64,000 bases of DNA, from the NCBI RefSeq assembly GCF_030812215.1, contig NZ_JAUSSG010000004.1:496001-560000 (forward strand), given 5' to 3'. The stretch is from Variovorax boronicumulans. GTDB lineage: Bacteria; Pseudomonadota; Gammaproteobacteria; Burkholderiales; Burkholderiaceae_C. This document shows positions 57,928-64,000 of this stretch, piece after piece. The position numbers were made by a program, and so were the translations under genes. Below the pieces are notes generated by a model. That model ran no database searches. It was not told the origin of the DNA and saw only the letters and a program-made list of their open reading frames with translations. Every line of letters starts with the position of its first letter. Position 1 is the stretch's first letter.

Positions 57928-59292
57928 ATGAACGCTCCCGCTTCTTCCATCGAGCAACTGCTGCTCGAACTGCCCGACCTCGACTGGATCACCGACGAAG
58001 GGCGCGTCACGCGGCTCTCGCAGGATTTCTCGTGGTTCAGCCCGGTGCTGAACCGCCAGCTGAAGGACAAGCGCGCCGATGTCGTCGTGCGACCGCGCAG
58101 CGAAGACGAGATTCGCTCCGTGGTGGGTGCGTGCGCGCGCCGCGGCGTGCCGATCGTCATTCGCGGCAGCGGCACCGGCAACTACGGACAGACCACGCCG
58201 CTCGCGGGCGGCGTGGTGCTCGACATGACGGGCTACAACGCCTGCCTCTGGGTGCAGCCCGGCGTGGCGCGTGCGCAGGCCGGCATCCGACTCGGCGAAC
58301 TGGAGAAGCAGACGAAGCCTTCGGGCCAGGAGATGCGCTGCGTGCCGTCCACCTACCGCAGCGCGACGCTGGGCGGGCTTTTCGGCGGCGGCTTCGGCGG
58401 CGTGGGCTCGATCAACTACGGGCCGCTCGGCGCGCCCGGCAACGTGCTGGGCATCCGCGCGATGACGATCGAGCCCGAGCCGCAGGTGGTCGAGCTGCGC
58501 GGTGCCGAGGCGATGCGCATGCACCACCTGTGGGGCACCAACGGGCTCGTGCTGGAGCTCGAGGTTGCATTGGCGCCCGCGCATCCGTGGCTCGAGACGC
58601 TGGTGACTTTCGACGACTTCGAGAACGCGCTGCATTTCGCCGACAAGCTCGCGAACGGGCCGGGCATCGTCAAGCGCGAGATCGCGTTCTTCGCGGCGCC
58701 GATCTCCGATCACCTCGCGCAGCTCGCGGCGCACCTGCCCAAGGGCTGCCACACGGTGCTGTCGCTGGTGGCGGAATCGTGCGAGCCGGCGCTGCTGCAA
58801 CTGGCCGAGGCGCATGGCGGCACCGTGAGCTACCGCAAGACCGCAGCCGAGGTGCAGAAAAGCAACCGCACGCTGATGGAGTTCACCTGGAACCACACCA
58901 CGCTGCATGCGCTGAAGATCGATCCGACGCTGACTTACCTGCAGAGCGGTTTCATTCCCGGCAGGCATGTCGAGCAGATCATCGAGATGGAAAAGCTGCT
59001 GGGCGGCGAGGTGATGATGCACATCGAGTTCATCCGCAACGTGGCGGGTCTCATGACCTGCAGCGGGCTTCAGCTGGTGCGCTTCAGCACCGAGGAGCGG
59101 CTCGCCGAGATCATCGACATCCACCGCGCGCACAACGTGCACATCAACAACCCGCACGTGAACATCGTGGAAGACGGCAAGGCCGGCGGGCCGCTGCCGG
59201 CCGAGGTGATCGCGGTGAAGAAGCGCTTCGACCCGATGGGCTTGCTGAACCCCGGCAAGCTGCGCGACTGGCCAGTGCGGCAGGCGGCCTGA
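57928..59292 (+). CDS. FAD-binding PCMH-type oxidase
   Basis: This is a 454-residue flavoenzyme of the GlcD/vanillyl-alcohol-oxidase superfamily. The PCMH FAD domain (residues about 40-230) has VVRPRSEDEIRSVVGAC, VIRGSGTGNYGQTTPLAGG and STYRSATLGGLFGGGFGG. The C-terminal substrate domain ends FDPMGLLNPGKL. Relatives oxidise 2-hydroxy acids, phenols or amines. It is the last gene of the sigma-54 operon and could oxidise the ring-opened product, perhaps with the first gene's reductase recycling flavin. The convergent lnt gene ends 6 bp downstream. Confidence 0.9.
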   Translation: MNAPASSIEQLLLELPDLDWITDEGRVTRLSQDFSWFSPVLNRQLKDKRADVVVRPRSEDEIRSVVGACARRGVPIVIRGSGTGNYGQTTPLAGGVVLDMTGYNACLWVQPGVARAQAGIRLGELEKQTKPSGQEMRCVPSTYRSATLGGLFGGGFGGVGSINYGPLGAPGNVLGIRAMTIEPEPQVVELRGAEAMRMHHLWGTNGLVLELEVALAPAHPWLETLVTFDDFENALHFADKLANGPGIVKREIAFFAAPISDHLAQLAAHLPKGCHTVLSLVAESCEPALLQLAEAHGGTVSYRKTAAEVQKSNRTLMEFTWNHTTLHALKIDPTLTYLQSGFIPGRHVEQIIEMEKLLGGEVMMHIEFIRNVAGLMTCSGLQLVRFSTEERLAEIIDIHRAHNVHINNPHVNIVEDGKAGGPLPAEVIAVKKRFDPMGLLNPGKLRDWPVRQAA

Positions 59293-59298
59293 AGGCGT

Positions 59299-60870
59299 TC
59301 AGCGCTGGCGGCGGCCCAGCGCGAAGGCGATGCCGACGATGGCGAGCATCGCGATCCACAACGGCCACAGGCCGAACGGCGCCACCCAGCGCGCGTACGG
59401 CGTGAGTCCGGTGCGGCCTTCGACCGTGGCTTCGAGCACGCCGCGCGTGAGGCGCGGCAACTGGTGCGTCACGCGACCTTCGGCGTCGATGACGACGGTG
59501 GCGCCGGTGTTGGTGGCACGCACCATCGGCCGCGCGAATTCGAGCGAGCGCATGCGCGAGATGGACAGGTGCTCGTCGATGGCGACCGAGTCGCCGAACC
59601 ACGCGATGTTGCTCACGTTGAGCAGGATGGTCGGCGCCTTGGCCTCGTCGCGGAAGTTCGCGCCGATCTCGTCGCCGAACAAGTCTTCGTAGCAGATGTT
59701 CGGCGCGATGCGCTGGCCCTGCCAGACGAACGGGGCCTGCGCGAGGCCGCCGCGCTGGAAATCGCCGAGCGGGATGTTCATCATCTGGATGAACCAGCGG
59801 AAGCCCGGCGGGATGAATTCGCCGAAGGGCACGAGGTGGTGCTTGCTGTATTGGTAAGGCTGCGAGGCACCGGGCTGGAAGCCGAGCACCGCGTTGCTGT
59901 AGCCGCCGCGCCCGCCCAGCGGCAGGCCGACGATGGCCGCTTGCGTGCCGCTGCTGTAGCGCGCCTGGATCGCCTCGAGGTAGCCGGCCGGCAATTGCTG
60001 GGGCAGCAGCGGCACAGCGGTTTCGGGCGTGACGACGAGCGAGGCCTTGGCATCGCGCAGTTGTTCGCCGTACCAGCGCAGGGCGGTCTCGATGCCGCCA
60101 CCGGGGATGAATTTCTCGTCTTGCGGGATATTGCCTTGCAGGAGGGCGACCTGGAGGCTGCCGCTGCCGGCGCCCCGCAGCGAGGGCGCGAAATGAGGGA
60201 GTCCGAACACGAGTGCGATCAGCACCAGCCCCTGCACGACCTCGGTGCGGCGCGGAAGGGAGCCCAGCGCAACGAGCGCCATCGCGAGCGCCGCGACGGC
60301 GCCGATGCCATAGACGCCGATCCACGGCGCCCATGCGGCGAGCGGGCCTTCCACATGCGCATAGCCGCCCGCGCCCCAGGGAAAGCCGGTGAACCAGCTG
60401 CCGCGCACGAGCTCGGCGAGCGTCCACAGCGCGGCGAAGACCAGCGCGCCGGTCACGCGTCCCTTCGGGCCGCGCACCACGAACCATGCGGCAGCCACGG
60501 CGTAGTAGAGCCCCAGCGCGGCGGCGAGCGCCAGCACGGCGATGGCGGCGAGCGGCGCCGGCAGCCCGCCGTAGGTGTGCATCGAAATGAAGAGCCACCA
60601 GAAGCTGCCGGCGAGCCAGGTGGTCGAGAAGAGCCAGGCGTGAAGCCCGGCGCGGCGCCAGCCGGCGCCCTCGGCACGCAGGCTGGCGAGCAGCCAGACC
60701 AGCGCCCCCATCGAAAGCAGCTGCAGCCACCACAGCGGCCTTCCGCCGAGCGGCCAGGCGATCGACAGCGACTGCGCCAATCCGGCCAACCCGAACCCGA
60801 GCAGCCGAAGCCAGGCCATCACAGGAGAAGCAGGCGAGATACGCGCCGTCGCCGCCGCGGGCAGCGGCAT
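59299..60870 (-). CDS. lnt: Apolipoprotein N-acyltransferase
   Basis: Lnt adds the third acyl chain to the N-terminal Cys of lipoproteins in the inner membrane. The 523-residue product has about six hydrophobic segments at the N-terminus and the nitrilase-like periplasmic domain with the catalytic triad: Glu in VVTPETAVPLL, Lys region in YSKHHLVPFGEF and Cys in IAPNICYEDLFG. The start overlaps the corC stop as TGATG; the corC-lnt pairing is conserved across proteobacteria. Confidence 0.96.
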   Translation of the reverse strand: MPLPAAATARISPASPVMAWLRLLGFGLAGLAQSLSIAWPLGGRPLWWLQLLSMGALVWLLASLRAEGAGWRRAGLHAWLFSTTWLAGSFWWLFISMHTYGGLPAPLAAIAVLALAAALGLYYAVAAAWFVVRGPKGRVTGALVFAALWTLAELVRGSWFTGFPWGAGGYAHVEGPLAAWAPWIGVYGIGAVAALAMALVALGSLPRRTEVVQGLVLIALVFGLPHFAPSLRGAGSGSLQVALLQGNIPQDEKFIPGGGIETALRWYGEQLRDAKASLVVTPETAVPLLPQQLPAGYLEAIQARYSSGTQAAIVGLPLGGRGGYSNAVLGFQPGASQPYQYSKHHLVPFGEFIPPGFRWFIQMMNIPLGDFQRGGLAQAPFVWQGQRIAPNICYEDLFGDEIGANFRDEAKAPTILLNVSNIAWFGDSVAIDEHLSISRMRSLEFARPMVRATNTGATVVIDAEGRVTHQLPRLTRGVLEATVEGRTGLTPYARWVAPFGLWPLWIAMLAIVGIAFALGRRQR

Positions 60871-61748
60871 CAGTCGGCCGCGTCGCCGCCGCGTGCCGGC
60901 GACACCTTGAACCAGCGCACTGCGCCGCCCTTGGTGTGCAGCACCACGAAGTCGAAGCCGCCCATCGCATGGTGCTCGCCGCGCTTGGGCACGTGGCCCA
61001 TCTCATGCGCGATGAGGCCGCCGATGGTGTCGAAGTCTTCGCTCAGTTGCTCTTCGTCGAACACGATGCCGAAGGCCTCGGCCACGCGCTCGATGGGCGT
61101 GTCGCCCGAGACACGGTAGGTGTGGTCGGCCAGGCCGAAGATGTCGCCCTCGTCCTCGGCGATGTCGAACTCGTCCTCGATTTCGCCGACGATCTGCTCG
61201 AGCACGTCCTCGATGGTGATGAGGCCGGCCACGCGGCCGAACTCGTCGATGACGATGGCCAGGTGATTGCGGTTGCCGCGGAACTCGCGCAGGAGATCGT
61301 TCAGGCCCTTGCTCTCGGGCACGAAGGTGGCCGGGCGCAACAGAGCGCGAATGTTCAGGCCCGGCGCGCGCTGCAGCTTGAGCAGGTCCTTCGCCAGCAG
61401 GATGCCGATGATGTTTTCTTTTTCGCCCTCGTACACCGGAAAGCGCGAATGCGCGGTGTCGATGATGAGGTGCAGCAGCGCATCGAACGGCGCATCGATG
61501 TTCACCAGGTCCATGCGCGGCGCGGCAACCATGACGTCGCCGGCAGTCATGTCGGCCATGCGCAGCACGCCTTCGAGCATCACGCGCGACTCGGCGCCAA
61601 TCACCTCGTTGTCCTCGGCATCGGCCAAGGTTTCGATCAGCTCGTCGCGCGAGTCGGGACCAGGGTGGATGAATTCGGCAAGCTTCTGGAGGAAGCCGCG
61701 CTTGTCTTCCCGTTCTACGGGTGCGCGTTCAGGGTGAGGTTCGGCCAC
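60870..61748 (-). CDS. corC: CorC/YbeX-family CBS-domain protein
   Basis: The 292-residue cytoplasmic protein has two CBS domains (about residues 70-195; RMDLVNIDAPFDALLHLIID, IVIDEFGRVAGLITIEDVL) and a C-terminal CorC_HlyC domain (GDTPIERVAEAF). The family affects magnesium and cobalt efflux and, in E. coli, ribosome and rRNA maturation. It lacks the membrane domain of larger HlyC/CorC transporters. It is coupled to lnt. The start at 61748 gives MAEPHPERAPVERED. Confidence 0.92.
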   Translation of the reverse strand: MAEPHPERAPVEREDKRGFLQKLAEFIHPGPDSRDELIETLADAEDNEVIGAESRVMLEGVLRMADMTAGDVMVAAPRMDLVNIDAPFDALLHLIIDTAHSRFPVYEGEKENIIGILLAKDLLKLQRAPGLNIRALLRPATFVPESKGLNDLLREFRGNRNHLAIVIDEFGRVAGLITIEDVLEQIVGEIEDEFDIAEDEGDIFGLADHTYRVSGDTPIERVAEAFGIVFDEEQLSEDFDTIGGLIAHEMGHVPKRGEHHAMGGFDFVVLHTKGGAVRWFKVSPARGGDAAD

Positions 61749-61838
61749 TGCGGGAGGGCGGAGTTGAGGAGGGACAAGGATAACGGATTGCGTGTGACAC
61801 GCTCTACCGCCCGCTCGGCATAGGCCGTTTCGGGGCGC

Positions 61839-62567
61839 TCAGGGGGCAGATTTGCTGCGGGCATCGCGCATGCCGCTGCGCACTTCCTGCAGGCTCGCGA
61901 GGAAGGCCCAGAACTGCTTGGCGCGGCTCTTCAGGGCGAAGTCGACCGCCGCGTAGTGCTCCAGCGAGATCTGGCTCATGCGACTGTCGAAGGTGGCCTC
62001 CGGCAGTTGCAGATGCGCTTCGGCTTCGGCACCGCTGCGCACCACGGTCGCGCCGGCGTTGCGGGCGATCTTGAGCATGGCGGCGTTTTCGCTCAGCGCG
62101 TGGATGAAGAGCATGCCCACGCCTTCGTTGCGGGCGACGACCACCGCGCGCTCGAACAGGCGCGCGCCGTAGCCGCGGCCGCGGGCGTGCGCGGAGACCG
62201 AAACACCGAATTCGGCGCAGTCGCTGTGCTGGTCGCCCGGCGCGAAAGCCAGGTGGGACATCGCGATCAGTTCGAGGCGGCGGTTGTAGATGCCGAACAT
62301 CTCGTCGCGCTCGAAATCGAGGCTGTCGACATAGCGCTGGACCTGCTCGTCGGCCGCGGCATAGCCGAAGCGCAGGTAACGGTCGTGGGGGGTCAGCGCC
62401 AGCAGGTGCTGCGCGATGCGCTCCCGCTCGCGGGGGCCGATCGAGCGGATCGGCACCATGACGGGCTGGGGCGAAGAGACAGCGCGTGGCTGGGTCTCAA
62501 CCATCGGCGCTTTCAGGAAAGAGCCGAGGCCGAGAGACGCTTTGAGGAGGGTCTTGGCGGTAAGCAT
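61839..62567 (-). CDS. GNAT-family acetyltransferase
   Basis: The 242-residue GNAT protein has the acetyl-CoA-binding block GVSVSAHARGRGYGARLFERA (Q/RxxGxG/A, about residues 125-145), followed by HALSENAAMLKIARNAG. The N-terminus (1-40) is a hydrophobic-then-linker extension. The C-terminus has an additional helical stretch. Substrate unknown. TACATT lies 6 nt before the ATG with no Shine-Dalgarno sequence, so the mRNA may be leaderless. A 16-bp dyad lies just upstream of that hexamer and could bind a repressor. Confidence 0.82.
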   Translation of the reverse strand: MLTAKTLLKASLGLGSFLKAPMVETQPRAVSSPQPVMVPIRSIGPRERERIAQHLLALTPHDRYLRFGYAAADEQVQRYVDSLDFERDEMFGIYNRRLELIAMSHLAFAPGDQHSDCAEFGVSVSAHARGRGYGARLFERAVVVARNEGVGMLFIHALSENAAMLKIARNAGATVVRSGAEAEAHLQLPEATFDSRMSQISLEHYAAVDFALKSRAKQFWAFLASLQEVRSGMRDARSKSAP

Positions 62568-62573
62568 GGCTCA

Positions 62574-62601
62574 AATGTAAGGGTTTTCCCTTAACCAACA
62601 A
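62574..62601 (-). promoter_or_regulatory. GNAT gene promoter with a 16-bp dyad in its spacer
   Basis: TAAGGGTTTTCCCTTA (62578-62593) is a perfect 6-bp inverted repeat around TTTT. On the minus strand it lies between TTGTTG (62601-62596) and TACATT (62579-62574), 16 bp apart, which may be the -35 and -10 elements. A protein bound to the dyad would block such a promoter. Confidence 0.4.
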
Positions 62602-62676
62602 CCCACCAAGGACACTTCCAAGACACATTCGTGACCCATTACCAGAACACGTGGCGCCCGAGCAACCACTTCGTGG

Positions 62677-63150
62677 TTAAACGGGTACGGCTGTTGTGGC
62701 TTTGACACGGTCCAGCACGAAGCTGGTCTTGCAGTCTTCGACGCTGGGGTGCTTGAGCAGGGTGTCCATGATGAAGCGGCTGTAGTGCGCCATGTCGGCC
62801 ACCACGACGCGCAACAGGTAGTCCATGTCGCCCGTGAGTGCGGCGCATTCGACCACCTCTGGCCAGGTCTGGACGCTGGCGCGGAACAGGTCCATCGGGT
62901 TGCGCTTGTGGGTCTCGGTGTGCTTTTCGAGCCGCACATTGAGGTAGGCCGTGAGGCCCAGGCCGATCACCTCGGGACGCACGAGGGCGACGTAGCGGTC
63001 GATCACCTTGCTTTCCTCCAGGCGCTTGACCCGCCGCAGCACGGCGCTGGGCGACAGGCTGACCTGCTCCGCGAGCTGGTCGTAGGTTGCGCGCCCGTCT
63101 GCTTGCAGCGTGCGCAGAATGAGCCTATCAATCTTGTCGAGTGCTTCCAT
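62677..63150 (-). CDS. Lrp/AsnC-family transcriptional regulator
   Basis: The 157-residue regulator has an AsnC-type HTH (ATYDQLAEQVSLSPSAVLRR, residues about 21-40) and a C-terminal RAM/ligand domain (CAALTGDMDYLLRVVVADMA). Such proteins sense amino acids. It is divergent from hpd (146-bp gap) and is the likely activator or repressor of tyrosine/phenylalanine degradation; this pairing is widespread. A short AACCAC-TTC-GTGGTT hairpin lies at the stop codon (about 62659-62673). Confidence 0.92.
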   Translation of the reverse strand: MEALDKIDRLILRTLQADGRATYDQLAEQVSLSPSAVLRRVKRLEESKVIDRYVALVRPEVIGLGLTAYLNVRLEKHTETHKRNPMDLFRASVQTWPEVVECAALTGDMDYLLRVVVADMAHYSRFIMDTLLKHPSVEDCKTSFVLDRVKATTAVPV

Positions 63151-63160
63151 TGGGCCATTT

Positions 63161-63189
63161 TTGCAGTTTTACTGCGCATCTGCTATCAA
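63161..63189 (+). promoter_or_regulatory. Predicted sigma-70 promoter of hpd
   Basis: TTGCAG (63161-63166) and TATCAA (63184-63189) lie 17 bp apart, a good -35/-10 pair for the plus strand. The predicted start site near 63196 leaves a leader of about 100 nt to the hpd ATG. It is in the gap shared with the divergent Lrp-type gene, where that regulator would bind. Confidence 0.5.
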
Positions 63190-63295
63190 ACGCGCCCGAC
63201 AACGCTGAAAACTTGAGCGGCAACCAACCTACATTGCAGCACGGGCGTTTTTCGCCCACCTCTTACCTGTCTATCGATCCTTCTGGAGACCGCAC

Positions 63296-64000
63296 ATGAG
63301 CCAAGCCGACGCACCCGCCTTCACCCCTTGGGAGAACCCCATGGGGACCGACGGCTTCGAATTCATCGAATACGCGGCGCCGGACCCGGTCGCCATGGGC
63401 AAGGTGTTCGAGCGCATGGGTTTCACGGCCATCGCCAAGCACCGCCACAAGAACGTGCTGCTGTACCGCCAGGGCGATATCAACTTCATCCTGAATGCCG
63501 AGCCCGATTCGTTCGCGCAGCGCTTCGCCCGCGAGCACGGCCCGAGCGTCTGCGCCATCGCCTTCCGCGTGCAGGACGCCAAGCAGGCCTATGAGCGTGC
63601 CATCTCGCTGGGCGCCTGGGGCTTCGCCGACAAGGTCGGCCCGGGCGAATTGAACATCCCCGCCATCAAGGGCGTCGGCGACAGCCTGATCTACCTGGTG
63701 GACCGCTGGCCCGGCAAGAACGGCGCGAAGCCCGGCGATATCGGCAACATCGGCTTCTACGACGTCGACTTCGAGCCGCTGCCGGGCGTGTCCTCGCAGG
63801 ACGGCCTGGCCACCAAGGGCAACGGCCTCACCTACGTCGACCACCTGACGCACAACGTGTACCGTGGCCGCATGAACGTGTGGGCCGGCTTCTACGAGAA
63901 GCTCTTCAACTTCCGCGAGATCAAGTACTTCGACATCGAAGGCCAGGTCACCGGCGTGAAGAGCAAGGCCATGACCAGCCCCTGCGGCAAGATCCGCATC
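63296..64000 (+). CDS. hpd: 4-Hydroxyphenylpyruvate dioxygenase (partial, cut by window end)
   Basis: Hpd converts 4-hydroxyphenylpyruvate to homogentisate in tyrosine breakdown using non-haem iron. Only 235 codons lie in the window and no stop is reached. The N-terminal non-catalytic VOC domain is complete. The start of the catalytic domain is present, with the first iron-ligand His at residue 183 in YVDHLTHNV. The other two ligands (His and Glu) fall beyond the end. The ATG at 63296 follows GGAGA. The Lrp-type regulator is divergent. Confidence 0.97.
   Translation, partial: MSQADAPAFTPWENPMGTDGFEFIEYAAPDPVAMGKVFERMGFTAIAKHRHKNVLLYRQGDINFILNAEPDSFAQRFAREHGPSVCAIAFRVQDAKQAYERAISLGAWGFADKVGPGELNIPAIKGVGDSLIYLVDRWPGKNGAKPGDIGNIGFYDVDFEPLPGVSSQDGLATKGNGLTYVDHLTHNVYRGRMNVWAGFYEKLFNFREIKYFDIEGQVTGVKSKAMTSPCGKIRI

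Noticed and set aside
42324..59292. Reading the creatininase-family gene as evidence of creatinine degradation
   Set aside because: No creatinase, sarcosine oxidase or sarcosine dehydrogenase is encoded nearby, and the family is broad in substrate.
62659..62673. AACCAC-TTC-GTGGTT hairpin as the terminator of the Lrp-type gene
   Set aside because: It is short, has only a 3-nt loop and no T-tract, so support is too weak for a separate feature.

Overview
The window is a continuous piece of a GC-rich chromosome that looks like a Comamonadaceae betaproteobacterium, most likely Variovorax or a close relative. This assignment rests on recalled family resemblance and gene order (glyQ-glyS-gmhB-plsC, the merR-can-aceK-thiolase block, lrp divergent from hpd) and on the style of the intergenic repeats, not on a search. 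I see no tRNA or rRNA gene, CRISPR array, prophage or insertion sequence.

Region 1-9.4 kb: a mosaic of inverted repeats, then (all minus) thiC behind a TPP riboswitch, a YchJ-like SEC-C protein and an orphan hybrid histidine kinase. A small decayed patch follows (a LuxR-type C-terminus on plus and an amidase remnant on minus). After it come a metallophosphoesterase coupled to periplasmic trehalase and an acyl-CoA dehydrogenase. Region 9.4-19.4 kb: a secreted M20 carboxypeptidase, a thiolase, aceK, a beta-carbonic anhydrase and a MerR regulator (minus). Across a perfect 18-bp palindrome on plus lie an MBL-fold hydrolase, a leucine-rich-repeat protein kinase, a pseudouridine synthase and an SDR.

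Region 19.4-27.7 kb: a sugar-acid locus. A GntR/FCD regulator, a D-erythronate dehydrogenase-like protein and an IlvD/Edd dehydratase (minus) face a CUT1-type ABC importer (plus). A 22-codon ORF inside a repeat-like element sits between the two permease genes and overlaps the second by ATGA. Region 27.7-42.2 kb: housekeeping and mixed genes. These are a YgjP-like peptidase, plsC, gmhB (with an altered catalytic motif), glyS, glyQ, a lipid-kinase/metallophosphoesterase/PAP2 trio, an asparaginase, TetR and LysR regulators, an MFS exporter and a tannase-family lipoprotein.

Region 42.3-59.3 kb is the most interesting part: two divergent catabolic operons around a GAF/PucR-type regulator. The minus operon encodes an SDR, a complete branched-chain-amino-acid-type ABC importer (LivK, H, M, G, F), a beta-keto acid cleavage enzyme and a second SDR. 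The plus operon has a near-perfect sigma-54 promoter. It encodes a flavodoxin-fold reductase, a cytosine-deaminase-like amidohydrolase, a creatininase-family amidohydrolase, a second ABC importer (SsuABC/ThiXYZ type) and an FAD oxidase. Together they look like uptake and degradation of one or two unidentified compounds, possibly containing an amide or N-heterocycle. Region 59.3-64 kb: lnt and corC, a GNAT protein, an Lrp regulator and, divergently, hpd, which is cut by the window end.
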